This document shows positions 20,259-29,432 of a DNA stretch of 64,000 nucleotides, one piece after another (positions within the stretch are counted from its first letter, which is position 1; each line of letters starts with the position of its first letter). This stretch comes from Lactarius indigo (taxonomy: Eukaryota; Basidiomycota; Agaricomycetes; Russulales; Russulaceae). The DNA is taken from positions 496,001-560,000 of the forward strand of contig JAFKAC010000036.1 in the NCBI GenBank assembly GCA_025766275.1, read 5' to 3'. The notes beneath the pieces were generated by a model. The model made no database searches and was not told where the DNA came from. It was given only the letters and a program-made list of their open reading frames with translations. A program made the position numbers and the translations under genes.

Positions 20259-20802
20259 TGTAATGTCGCCACAACGTTAGCTCGACTTGAGCTCAAATGG
20301 TGATAACAACTTAGCGATATGACGGTCAGTCGGTCGGTCAGTCGGTCGGCTTGAAGACACGAAGGTCCAAGTCCTTGCCTTAGTGAATACGCGGAGGTAC
20401 ACCGGCAAGTCTGTATCTTGGTCACGATCGGAGTCGGACGTTCTTTGAGGTAAAGACTTAGAGACGAGAAGAGAAGAGAAGAGAAGAGAAGTGATGATTC
20501 AAGAAGACCAAGATGGCGTATCTTGGTCTTCACAAGACGGTTTAAATACAAGTCAAGCAGGCTTTCAAGCGCTGCTATGAGTCACAGTATGGTAGCGTCC
20601 AACGTATCACGTAAGTAACTCGAACCCTAATACTACTACTAGTATTAGTGGCGTAGTCCTCAGTCAGCAATCAACGCGCAATCTCCTATCGTAATTGTAT
20701 CGCCTATCGTAAGTCCGCAACTAATCTACCTTACCGCCATAGTTGCAACCGGTACAGTAAGGGTTCTTAGTCGTATACAGTCGTACAAGTCAAAACGTGA
20801 CA
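20259..20802. repeat. Solo LTR, family D (544 bp)
   Basis: Begins TGTAATG and ends GTGACA, with the target duplication TTTGA at 20254-20258 and 20803-20807. Close relative of 45625-46133. It contains (GGTC)n-like and (GAGAA)n runs. Confidence 0.88.
20466..20491 (+). repeat. (GAGAA)n microsatellite in the D LTR
   Basis: About five tandem GAGAA/GAAGA units. The corresponding place in the 45625 copy has a GA-rich run instead. Confidence 0.8.
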
Positions 20803-21058
20803 TTTGACACCAACACATCCACAATTGCCATGGACCCACATACAACATCTCCTGCCCCACAGGGGCTTGCACAACTGCAAGCAAGGCTTCACATCTGCCA
20901 AATCCTGCGTGCACCATAGACTGTTTACTGGCAATCAGGGACAAACATATACTGGTCACCCATTGATGAGAACACTCTTCTCTCAGAATATGAGATAAGA
21001 CACACCATGTGTCTTATGTAATGTCACACTGAAAGAATCTGAGCCAAACAGGCCCTAA

Positions 21059-21387
21059 ACACTTTGGCTGCAACCAAAAGTCTGAATCAAACCACGCTCA
21101 TTCCAAAACTTTGGCTAAGTATAATGTAATAAATTTATTGACAAGTTTACAACAACTTCAAACATTAAAAATAAATTACAAGTCAATTTTCTTTTTCTGA
21201 GGATGATGTAATATGTTTTATTTGTAATAAGTAACAGTAACAAACATTGTACAAAAAAAAACTAAGTCAAATATCTATTGGGAGGGATAGTACAACAGGC
21301 AAGGCATATGATAAGGATATGGGGAACTGGAAATTGAGCAAGTCACAACAGAAATGGTGGGGGGCAGTAAAGCATTTGAGGAGCCAA
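21059..21387. other. AT-rich non-coding spacer
   Basis: AT-rich sequence between the TIR element and the solo B LTR. No gene, RNA or repeat signal identified. Confidence 0.3.
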
Positions 21388-21967
21388 TGTTATGATCTGA
21401 CACTTCAGACCTCAGTCACAGTATGTTTCCACCTTGCTTTTCCCCTTTTGTACTATACCTTGTTACCAAAGGAGCTACTGCTGCTAGTGGCGCTGTTTCC
21501 TTTGATCCAAATATCTCCTTGTTCTGTTTGGTCTCTTTGATATTGTGTGGACTTGTGTTCATGTTGTTTGGAACCTCATCCTATATAAACCTGTACCATA
21601 GACTGTAGGAACCCAGACTTGGCTTCGTTTGCAATCTAGCAACCTTGCCTTCGTACTTTGGTGTGACCTCGCTCTATTCCCCTCTTCTTGTGCATCCCCT
21701 ATCTCAGTCCTTAACCAGGACACTCCAAAGTCTTTTCAGTTGAACTATATCAATGCATCACACCTGTTATACTCTGTGCACTAGCAAGATCAAGTGTAGA
21801 GAAGTGTTAGACACTTCGGACGAGGAGTCCTACATTACAGAGTAGTGCTGCACCTTGTGCCACACTTTTGCCACTCGTATTTCATAGCAATAAGACAACA
21901 GACGTCTTCACTTGATACTTGTGTGATTTAGAACCTCCAGAACCAACACCCCTGCTAGGGCGTAACA
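21388..21967 (+). repeat. Solo LTR of gypsy family B (580 bp, plus orientation)
   Basis: Begins TGTTATGATC, ends GGGCGTAACA. It is the reverse complement of the B1 LTRs with scattered differences. Flanks GCCAA and GCTAA are a probable decayed target duplication. Only 96 bp separate it from B1, which lies in the opposite orientation. Confidence 0.88.
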
Positions 21968-22063
21968 GCTAAGGGCCCAGGCATGTGTAGAGATGGTAGA
22001 TGGGGGGGGAGGGACGCTGGGAGAGGGAACACTGCAGCAGATATTGGAGCCGGCTGTGACAGA

Positions 22064-22641
22064 TGTTACGCCCTAGCAGGGGCGTGGGTTCTGAAGGTTC
22101 TGAATCACACAAGTATCAAGCGAAGACCTCTGTTGTCTTATTGCTATGAAATACGAGTGACAAAAGTGTGGCACAAGGTGCAGCACTACTCTGTAATGTA
22201 GGACTCCTCGTCCGAAGTGTCTAACACTTCTCTACACTTGATCTTGCTAGTGCACAGAGTATAACAGGTGTGATGCGTTGATATAGTTCAACTGCAAAGA
22301 CTTCGAAGTGTCCTGGTTAGGGACTGAGGTAGGGGATGCACAAGAAGAGAGGGGTAAGGCGAAGTCACACCAAAGTGCGGAGGCAAGGTTGCTAGATTGC
22401 AAACGAAGCCAAGTCTGGCTTCCTACGGTCTATGGTACAGGTTTATATAGGACAGGGTTCCAAACAACATGAACACAAGTCCACACAATATCAAAGAGAC
22501 TAAACGGAGTAAGCAGAAGTTCGGATCAAAGAAACAGCGCCACTAGTAACAGTAGCTCCTTTGGTAACAAGGTATGGTACAGAAGGGGAAGGCAGGGTGG
22601 AGACATACTGTGGGTTAGGTCCGAAGCGTCGGATCATAACA
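22064..22641 (-). repeat. 3' LTR of B1
   Basis: 578 bp, TGTTACG at the left end and CATAACA at the right as read on plus. A purine-rich tract (AGAGAGGGG on the minus strand, about 22645-22655) lies next to it as PPT. Confidence 0.95.
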
Positions 22642-22667
22642 TGAGCCCCTCTCTAAGTCAACTCTCC

Positions 22668-25600
22668 CTAGAGTGCTTCGAAGTCCATCAGGTCGTAGAC
22701 ATCGTTGTCCACATCGTTGGAGGGGGTACTTTCGCGAGGGAGGGGGCAGCGATGTTGGCGAAGGAAGTTGAAGGGACCATAGGCCCCACACTTGCGACAA
22801 TTTTCATATTTGGGGCACTTGATTTCTTCGTGGTTGTTGCTGGTAAAGCACTTGCCACACCACTGAGTGCGTTCTTCTGGGGCTGGCCAGAGGCACTGAT
22901 AAGGGAAGTGGTCAGTGCTAGAACACCTCCAGCAGAACTTCTGTTTTTGAGGGCAGGCGAAGGAGAGGTGGTCTTCAGACTGGCACCTGTAACAAAGTCG
23001 AATGGTGCCAGTCTCCTTCTTGTTGGCTCTGCGCTTGCGTCTCTTCTTTCTTTCTGCAGAGGGGCTAGGTCCTTCTGGTTCGTCGTGGAGTCGTGGCATG
23101 GAGTGGTAGTGAGGTGGAGCAGGGGCAGGAATGGGGTGGATTTCGAAGGGGTGAGTTTCTTCTTCCAGAGGAGGGGGGTGTAGTGTGAGCCATCGGTCTG
23201 CAATCCGGACATAGGCTTTGTGTTCTTGCAACCTTCTTCGGGTACTGGTTAGTTGCATGTCCATGTTGAGGAGGTGCCTTTTGAGGGGCTCCATCGTCTT
23301 GTACAGGCCTTCAATCTCCTTTCGGAGGGCCTTCTGGTTTCGCAAGAATCGGCGAGTCCTAAAGACTTCTGCTGTGAGGCGGTCATCTTTCAGGTCTTCT
23401 AGGACTTCATCGACTTGTCTGGCTGTGGGGGAAGCTTCGTCCAAGTTCTGCATTTGAGCTGGGGTGATGGGGGGAGCTGGGTTGTGGGGGTCGTCGTCTC
23501 TGGGAAGGAGGAAAAGGGGGAGGCCATAGTGAGGGAGGTTCTTGCCCATGGTACCGATGACATCTTCTTTGTTTTCGCTGATCTTGATCCATTTGGCATC
23601 CTTTCGGATGTACGAGGTTGGGTCAGCGTCGTCAGGGACGAGGAAGTGGACATAGCGGCTGCTCCAGGGGTCATTCAAGAAGAAGGGGTAGCCAGGGTCG
23701 TCATCTTCTTCAGCAGTGATGTGCATCCTTTCATAGTTAATGGGGAGTGCGTCCATGATTGGGTCGTTGACTATTTCGCTGAGACGAGCCATGGCCACTC
23801 TAGGATCAGGGGGGGAGGTGGTAGGTCGGTGTATCTCGGGAGTAGGGGGAGCTGTGTGTCCAGGAGGGGGAATGCGAAGGGCTATTCCTCCTCCTTCTGT
23901 TTCTATGACGCTGGGCATGGTGGGATCGATGGGTTGTGGCTCCTGGATGAGTGAAGGCAAGGAAGGGGGTCGTGCTGGGAAGGGAGAATAGCCAGAGGAG
24001 GGTGTGACAGAGGGTGTTTCGTCAAAGGAGCCTCTTTCCATGGCACGAGCAACAAGACGTTCTACAGAGGAGGAGCGAGAGGGCATGGTGAGGAAGCTAG
24101 TGGGGAAGGTGGTTGCTGTTCGTACTGTTACTTCCTTTCGTTTTAACCATTGCTTTGCTCCTTCGCTTCTGGGGTTGCTTTCAAAGTGTTCCTGAATAAG
24201 TTCTGGGGCGTTGAGGTTCTTTTCTGGTTCCCAACTGTTGTGTGCATCGGAGTATCCTTTCCACTTGATTAGGAACTGTAACTGGTTCCTGTGGCGTCTT
24301 GTTTCTAGTATTTTCTCAACTTCCCACTCCTGTTCTCCATCTACTAGATCTGGGGGTGGTTCCGTAAAGTTCTTTCCATGTATGGAGGTTTCTTTGTATG
24401 GCATCAGGAGTGACGCATGGAATACTGGGTGGATCCGCCACTGATGGGGAAGTTTCAGGGCATATGTGGTGGCGGAGATCTTCTTTGTGACCCTGAAGGG
24501 TCCATATCTTTTTGGGGCTAACTTGAAACTAGGGTGTGTTGTTTTCAAGTTCCTGGCATCCAGCCACACACTATCTCCTTCTGTGTGTTGTTCAAAGCGA
24601 GAGGATCCTTTGTAGAGTGACTGTGCATGGGTAATTGCTGCTTGGGCAGTCCTTCTGGCTTCCTGGATTCGCTCCAATCTCTCTTGTGTTCCTGGTACTG
24701 TGGTCGTTCTTTCTGGTTGGTGTACTCTTGGGATGTATCCAAGGATTAATTCGTATGGTGCCTTCTTAGTGGTTGCGCTTGGCCAGGAGTTGTGGGTGTA
24801 CTGTGCCAGTGGTAATAGCTCCGTCCAATTGTCTTGTTGATGGTTTATGAACATTCGGAGGTACTGTTCTAACCACTGGTTTGTTCGTTCTGATTGTCCA
24901 TCTGTTTGTGGGTGGTATGCTGTGCTGATGTTTTGTTCTATGTCAAGCACTCTGCACAGTTCTTTGATGAACTTCGCTGTGAATCTGGGGTCTCTGTTGG
25001 AGATGACCCTTCTCGGTAGTCCATAGTGTGGCAGGACAGTTTTGGCATAGAGTTTTGCCACTCCTTCTGCGTCTATTGTTTTGCTGCATGGGATAAAGAA
25101 GGCTGCTTTGGAACAGTCATGGTCCGTGATGGTGAGAATTGTGTCATTGTCTTCTGATTGGGGTAGCTTTGTGATGAAGTCTAGAGCGATGGTTTCAAAA
25201 GGGAGTGCTTCTGGGTTAGTCTTGATGGGGAATATTGGTGGTTTCGGGTTCCCAGGGAAGTTCTTGTTTGATTGGCATGTGGCACAGCCCTTTACATATG
25301 CGGATATGTTGTCTTTCATGTTTGGCCACCAAAAGTCTTGTGACACTAACCACAAGGTCTTTGTTATTCCGGGGTGTCCAGCTGTTTTTGTGTCGTGAAA
25401 CAGGGAAATTACCCCCCTCTTTAGCGGTGTGTTGTCCACAACCACCAGTTTGTCACCTCTCCACCAGTGTTTGCCTTGTTTTACTAGGTGGAAGGGGGTG
25501 GCCCACTCGTCCAGAGTGTCTTGGTGGTCTAATTGGTGTGCCATGACCCGGTCATCTATCCTTATGGAGAGAGCGGAGTTTGCGAAGATGGTTGGGGTCA

Positions 25601-25946
25601 GGACCACTACATCAGTGTTATCCCCTGCTCCGGTGTCGTGGTCAGGACGTCTTGACAGGGCATCAGCATGGTTTTGGGGTCCGGGTTTGTGGTGAAGTTT
25701 GATGTGATAGTCTGCCAGTCTGGGGATGTAGCGCGCCACTCTCCTATTGATTTGTCGAGGGTGGCGATAATATTCTAGGTTTTTGTGGTCTGTAAACACT
25801 GTGATTTCGTGGGGGGACCCTAAAAGAAGGTGTCTCCAGTGTTCTAGTCCTCTGATTACTGCCAGGAGTTCCCTGTCATGGATGTCATAGTTGCGTTCCG
25901 CTTCTGAAAATGATTTGGAGAAGTATCCCACAGCTTGTGGTTTATT
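22668..25946 (-). CDS. pol: B1 pol, second part: RNase H, integrase, chromodomain, zinc-knuckle extension
   Basis: Same frame as 25947-27551, separated by one TGA. RNase H (YFSKSFSEAERNYDIHDRELLAV, ending DALSRRPDH), integrase zinc-binding HHCC region (HDTKTAGHPGITKT...CATCQSNK), core (TIALDFITKLP, ISNRDPRFTAKF, STAYHPQTDGQSERTNQWLEQ), and a chromodomain (WEVEKILETRRHRNQLQFLIKWKGYSDAHNSWEP). After the chromodomain there are about 480 further residues: a Pro/Ser linker, a helical, probably coiled-coil part, a basic patch KKRRKRRANKK, and four Cys-rich knuckles starting CYRCQSEDHLSFAC, CWRCSSTDHFPYQC, CGKCFTSNNHEEIKC and CRKCGAYGPF. The expected integrase residue D reads N in VISNRDPRF, where B3 has ISDRD. 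Confidence 0.93.
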   Translation of the reverse strand, partial: NKPQAVGYFSKSFSEAERNYDIHDRELLAVIRGLEHWRHLLLGSPHEITVFTDHKNLEYYRHPRQINRRVARYIPRLADYHIKLHHKPGPQNHADALSRRPDHDTGAGDNTDVVVLTPTIFANSALSIRIDDRVMAHQLDHQDTLDEWATPFHLVKQGKHWWRGDKLVVVDNTPLKRGVISLFHDTKTAGHPGITKTLWLVSQDFWWPNMKDNISAYVKGCATCQSNKNFPGNPKPPIFPIKTNPEALPFETIALDFITKLPQSEDNDTILTITDHDCSKAAFFIPCSKTIDAEGVAKLYAKTVLPHYGLPRRVISNRDPRFTAKFIKELCRVLDIEQNISTAYHPQTDGQSERTNQWLEQYLRMFINHQQDNWTELLPLAQYTHNSWPSATTKKAPYELILGYIPRVHQPERTTTVPGTQERLERIQEARRTAQAAITHAQSLYKGSSRFEQHTEGDSVWLDARNLKTTHPSFKLAPKRYGPFRVTKKISATTYALKLPHQWRIHPVFHASLLMPYKETSIHGKNFTEPPPDLVDGEQEWEVEKILETRRHRNQLQFLIKWKGYSDAHNSWEPEKNLNAPELIQEHFESNPRSEGAKQWLKRKEVTVRTATTFPTSFLTMPSRSSSVERLVARAMERGSFDETPSVTPSSGYSPFPARPPSLPSLIQEPQPIDPTMPSVIETEGGGIALRIPPPGHTAPPTPEIHRPTTSPPDPRVAMARLSEIVNDPIMDALPINYERMHITAEEDDDPGYPFFLNDPWSSRYVHFLVPDDADPTSYIRKDAKWIKISENKEDVIGTMGKNLPHYGLPLFLLPRDDDPHNPAPPITPAQMQNLDEASPTARQVDEVLEDLKDDRLTAEVFRTRRFLRNQKALRKEIEGLYKTMEPLKRHLLNMDMQLTSTRRRLQEHKAYVRIADRWLTLHPPPLEEETHPFEIHPIPAPAPPHYHSMPRLHDEPEGPSPSAERKKRRKRRANKKETGTIRLCYRCQSEDHLSFACPQKQKFCWRCSSTDHFPYQCLWPAPEERTQWCGKCFTSNNHEEIKCPKYENCRKCGAYGPFNFLRQHRCPLPRESTPSNDVDNDVYDLMDFEAL

Positions 25947-27551
25947 TCAGCTGTCTCTTTGTGTTAAGATTGCCCCTGTGGCGAAAGCGGAGGCATCTAC
26001 TTCTAGTTCAAAAGGTTTGTCCATATCTGGTTGGCATAAGATGGGGTCTTTGCACACAAGCGTGATGAGAGCTTCTAGGGCTTCTGCTGCTTCCTTTGTC
26101 CATCGGAAGGGTCCTTCTGACGTCTTTATTGTGTCCGTGATGGGTCTTGCTAAGTGAGCGAAGTTGGGGATGAAGGGTCGCTGATAACTTAGTGTTCCCA
26201 ACACGCTTCTTGCTTGTTTGACTGACTTGATGTCCCTTGGCCAGTCTTTTAGTCCTTCTACCTTCTTTGGGTCGATTTTGATTTGAGACCCATCGATGAC
26301 AATGCCTAGGTAGTGGATTTTTCTTTGTTCGAACACGCATTTCGACGCTTTAAGGAAATAAGATTCCTTTTCGCAAATTTCCAAGAACTCGTGTACAATT
26401 TGTCTGTGGCGTTCTGTATCTTCTTCTGTGGCTATCAGGACGTCGTCCATGTACACAAATAGCTCTCTTGGGTATTTGTCCATAAGTGGTCGAAGTATTC
26501 TGCTCATGGTTCTTGCAAAGGTGGCTGGTGCATTTGTGAGACCGAAGGTCATGACTCGAGGGATGAACAGCCCCCTTGGTGTCTTGAAGGCTGCCTTCCA
26601 CTGGTCTTCCTCTTTTATGCGGATGTTATGGTACCCCCATCTGATATCGAACTTTGAGAACAGTGTTTTCCCATTTAAGTTGGTCAGGATGTCGGAGATG
26701 AGGGGTAGTGGGTAAGTGTCTTTTATTGTCCAGGTGTTTAGGGGTCTGTAGTCCAGGATAGGGCGCAACCCTCCGTCTGTTTTCTTTCTGAAGAAGAAGG
26801 AGGAAGCGTAGGGGGAGCTCCCTTCATAGATGTATCCTTTTGCTATGTTTTCGTCAAGATATGCCTTCAACTCCTTGTCTTCTTCTGGAGTCAAGGGGTA
26901 GATTTTACAGTTGATCTTGTTGGGTGCATCTGGTCGCAATGTGATGGGATGGTCTTCTTCTCTTTCTGGGGGAAAGCGCTGTGCTTCTTCGTCTGAGAAT
27001 ACTTTGTTGTGGTGCTGGTATTCTTCTGGGATTGCGGTTTCTTTTACTGGGTCAAAGGTTGTTTTGGTTGCTGCCGCTTTCGCTTCCTGGTGTCGCTTTC
27101 TTCGGAAGCGGTACCCTCCTGTCAGGATGGTGACTGCTTCTCCTTTCAGCTCTTGTTTCTTCCAGTCTATGTCTGGGTTTTCGTGTTCAAACCAGGGGTA
27201 TCCAAAGATCATTCTGTCTTCTCCTAGGCTGGTTACGAAAAACTGGAAAGGAGTTTCTTCTTCTCCTCTTTTTATCCATAGCTGGCATGTCTCAGTCATG
27301 GTGCCATCTTTGTTTAGCGATCCATCTACATTCCGGACCAATCTGGGTGGTTTCAGAGGAGTGGTTCCTAGTCCAAGTTTTTGGATTAGGTTTCGGTCGA
27401 TTAGGTTGTCTGTGGCACCGCTGTCCAGCAGTACATTTATGCGAGCTTCTTTGTAGTAAAGGCGAACGAGGACTTTGATTGTCATAGCACTATCGCGAAC
27501 ACTATACATTGAATTGGCCTCCCTGTCAGCTCTCACAGGTCGGCATCGCAA
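25947..27551 (-). CDS. pol: B1 pol, first part: protease and reverse transcriptase
   Basis: Protease motif VLLDSGATDNLID near residues 37-49. RT with FFFRKKTDGGLRPILDYRPLN, FDIRWGYHNIRI and catalytic YMDD (FVYMDDVLIA), then the connection domain (LGTLSYQRPFIPNFAHLARPI) and the start of RNase H (FELEVDASAFATGAILTQRDS). It ends at TGA 25947-25949, which is CGA in B3, so this is a C-to-T nonsense change and the frame continues into 22668-25946. Pol is in the -1 frame relative to gag, overlapping its end. GGATTTTTG at 27549-27557 matches the family A shift site. Confidence 0.93.
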   Translation of the reverse strand: MRCRPVRADREANSMYSVRDSAMTIKVLVRLYYKEARINVLLDSGATDNLIDRNLIQKLGLGTTPLKPPRLVRNVDGSLNKDGTMTETCQLWIKRGEEETPFQFFVTSLGEDRMIFGYPWFEHENPDIDWKKQELKGEAVTILTGGYRFRRKRHQEAKAAATKTTFDPVKETAIPEEYQHHNKVFSDEEAQRFPPEREEDHPITLRPDAPNKINCKIYPLTPEEDKELKAYLDENIAKGYIYEGSSPYASSFFFRKKTDGGLRPILDYRPLNTWTIKDTYPLPLISDILTNLNGKTLFSKFDIRWGYHNIRIKEEDQWKAAFKTPRGLFIPRVMTFGLTNAPATFARTMSRILRPLMDKYPRELFVYMDDVLIATEEDTERHRQIVHEFLEICEKESYFLKASKCVFEQRKIHYLGIVIDGSQIKIDPKKVEGLKDWPRDIKSVKQARSVLGTLSYQRPFIPNFAHLARPITDTIKTSEGPFRWTKEAAEALEALITLVCKDPILCQPDMDKPFELEVDASAFATGAILTQRDS

Positions 27552-28435
27552 AAATCCTGATCTAAGGCATAGTAGCGTCTCTTTTCATCCTCAGTCATGC
27601 CTTGGACGAGTGCATGGGCTTGTCGGACTTTATCTTCGGTTGTGGTAGCAGCCACTGATGAGGTGCTTGCTTCTGGGGTGTATGGGGGTGCAGTGTCCGC
27701 TTCTTGGGTGTCTGTGGCTCTGGCTTTGGTTTGGTTGGTGGTGTTTTGTCGTTGACAGTTCCTAGCCATGTGTCCTTGCTGTCTGCATTTGAAGCAGCGT
27801 CCTTCTTTCATGAGGGCTTTCTTTTCTTCTTCAGTAAGCTTCTTAAAGGGGGTGGAGGTGGTGGCATCTACATCCATCGCATTTGGGTCTCGCTTTGGTC
27901 GTCCTTGGTGAACATTCTGGGTTGGCCCTGGGTTTCTATTCCCTGGTCTGGCTTTTAGTAGCTTCCAGCGTTGGTGTTCTGCTCTGGCAGCGGTTTGCCA
28001 CTCGTCCATGGTGTTTGGGATGGTGGCTCGCATAAGGCAAGCACGATACAGTCCTGTGGGTAGTCCTCTTTTGAAGAATTCCACCGTCCCAGGGGCATCT
28101 CTTGCCCATCCTGCTATTCCTGCAAGGTGTTCAAAGTCGAGGATGTAACTGTCCAATGCTCCACCCTGCATCGTCAAATTGATGAGCTTCTGATAGGCTC
28201 TTTCTTTGTTTAGGGTGTCGGTCCAGTCTCTGTCGAAGGTGTCGAGAAAACCGTCCCAAAGATCTTTGCTATTTTTAGTGAGGGCTTTGGTGGGGTCTGC
28301 TAGTGCCGCTTCCATGTCATCTTCGGTTTGATTGACCCACAGCTGTACACCGGGTCCTTTGAACATTGTAAGGGCGAATAGTACCCGTGCATAAGGTTCT
28401 TTGATGAGTTCATTCTCGCTATTTAACTTGATGTA
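27533..28435 (-). CDS. gag: B1 gag, second part with CCHC knuckle
   Basis: It continues the frame of 28436-29224 after the TGA. YIKLNSENELIKEPYARVLFALTMFKGPGVQLW is part of the capsid domain, followed by LWDGFLDTFDRDWTDTLNKERAYQKL and a zinc knuckle CFKCRQQGHMARNC. It ends DFCDADL-stop at 27533. The first in-frame ATG after the TGA is at 28366. Because the capsid domain straddles the TGA, neither half alone makes a normal Gag; readthrough or another form of recoding is implied. Confidence 0.88.
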   Translation of the reverse strand, partial: YIKLNSENELIKEPYARVLFALTMFKGPGVQLWVNQTEDDMEAALADPTKALTKNSKDLWDGFLDTFDRDWTDTLNKERAYQKLINLTMQGGALDSYILDFEHLAGIAGWARDAPGTVEFFKRGLPTGLYRACLMRATIPNTMDEWQTAARAEHQRWKLLKARPGNRNPGPTQNVHQGRPKRDPNAMDVDATTSTPFKKLTEEEKKALMKEGRCFKCRQQGHMARNCQRQNTTNQTKARATDTQEADTAPPYTPEASTSSVAATTTEDKVRQAHALVQGMTEDEKRRYYALDQDFCDADL

Positions 28436-29224
28436 TCATAGTAGTTCTCTTTTGAACTGACCACTCTCTGTTCTATCTCCGGTGAACGGAGTAGGGGGTG
28501 CTCCTTTGAGTCCTCCTGAGCTCGTTGTTGGGGTTCCTCCTGTTCCGGTGCTTGAGCCGGTACCTGTGCCAGTACCTGTGGCGTTTATGGCTGACATGAT
28601 AGGTGTTGGCTGTGGTGTGATGGGGATCTGGGGTGGTTCGACTGGGGAGGGCAATCTGATTGGTGGTAGTGGGGCTGGGAATCCTTCTTCCGCTGGGGAT
28701 GGTTCTATCCAGATAGGGATAGTGGGGCTGGCTTGTGACGAAGCTTGTGTGGGTACTGTGATGTCTAGACGGTGTTCTGGGGAGTGGGATAGTTCTGAGT
28801 GTGATTCCGCTTCGTCTGAGCTGGGTTCTTCTCCTGATGAGTCTTGTTGTAGTCCGTATGTTCCCCTAGTGTTTCTTGGTGCTGAGGATGATTGTTGTGT
28901 GGGTGTTTCTGGGTTCTGTTCGTCTTCTTCGTTCCACCAGCCTAGTCCTTCAGCAAATCTGTGCGGTGTGATGTTTATGGCTCTGGTGTGGTATGTATTC
29001 TGAAAGTATCGGAGGATGTACCAGTTGTTGTTGATGAATTCTACTGGTCTGAGTTCGCCTTTGATGAGGCACTTGTAACAAGGTGGTCTGCCTGATGTTG
29101 TGGCCCAGCGAGCTCCTTTTCCTAGTTGACTGCTTTTAACGTGGTGTGGGAGGTCGTCTTGTGTTCTGGTTGTGACTGGGGTCCAATCGTTGTCTGATTC
29201 AAAGGTGACACTGATGCTAGCCAC
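28436..29224 (-). CDS. gag: B1 gag, first part (262 codons, no ATG start)
   Basis: The frame is open from about 29293 and has no ATG until about 28596, codon about 210 (TPIMSAINATG). The GTG at 29224 is the start used here but initiation is unproven. It has an N-terminal domain (DDLPHHVKSSQLGKGARW, GRPPCYKCLIKGELRPVEFINNNWYILRYF), an acidic/Ser linker, a Pro-rich part and a (TG)n-like Thr/Gly repeat. It ends FKRELL-TGA, with the capsid domain continuing in frame afterwards. The same TGA is present in B2 and B3. Confidence 0.8.
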   Translation of the reverse strand: MASISVTFESDNDWTPVTTRTQDDLPHHVKSSQLGKGARWATTSGRPPCYKCLIKGELRPVEFINNNWYILRYFQNTYHTRAINITPHRFAEGLGWWNEEDEQNPETPTQQSSSAPRNTRGTYGLQQDSSGEEPSSDEAESHSELSHSPEHRLDITVPTQASSQASPTIPIWIEPSPAEEGFPAPLPPIRLPSPVEPPQIPITPQPTPIMSAINATGTGTGTGSSTGTGGTPTTSSGGLKGAPPTPFTGDRTESGQFKRELL

Positions 29225-29420
29225 GATTGTGGTCTGTCTTGGGTGCTGATTTGTGTAAGGGGATGGCTGAAGCGGCCTCTTGTGTCAAGGAGGATCCGTC
29301 GCCCGGTTATGCCGTCGTTTCTAGGTTCTGTGGGGTGTCTGGTTGTTGGCTGATGCGTCCTCTTGGATTGTCACCCACTCTGCTGTGTGGCAGTAGTGTC
29401 TTGGGTGTGTTGGGAGTTGT

Positions 29421-29431
29421 AGACTTGGCTT
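29421..29431 (-). promoter_or_regulatory. Self-primer binding site of B1
   Basis: Immediately inside the 5' LTR the minus strand reads T AAGCCAAGTCT. The 11 nt AAGCCAAGTCT are the exact complement of AGACTTGGCTT, which lies at 29775-29785 (minus strand) 33 nt downstream of the TATA box. No tRNA-type TGG motif is present at the LTR edge. Confidence 0.75.
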
Positions 29432-29432
29432 A

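Larger units (their letters stand above)
19040..21055. mobile_element. TIR DNA element with TAA target duplication (Harbinger-like, non-autonomous)
   Basis: Left end GAGCCTGTTCGGTTCGG and right end, read in reverse complement, GGGCCTGTTTGGCTCAG. The first 24 nt match at 19 positions. TAA flanks both ends (19037-19039 and 21056-21058), the 3-bp duplication usual for PIF/Harbinger. The body contains solo LTRs at 19454-19945 and 20259-20802; without them the element is about 0.98 kb. No transposase is seen. Confidence 0.6.
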
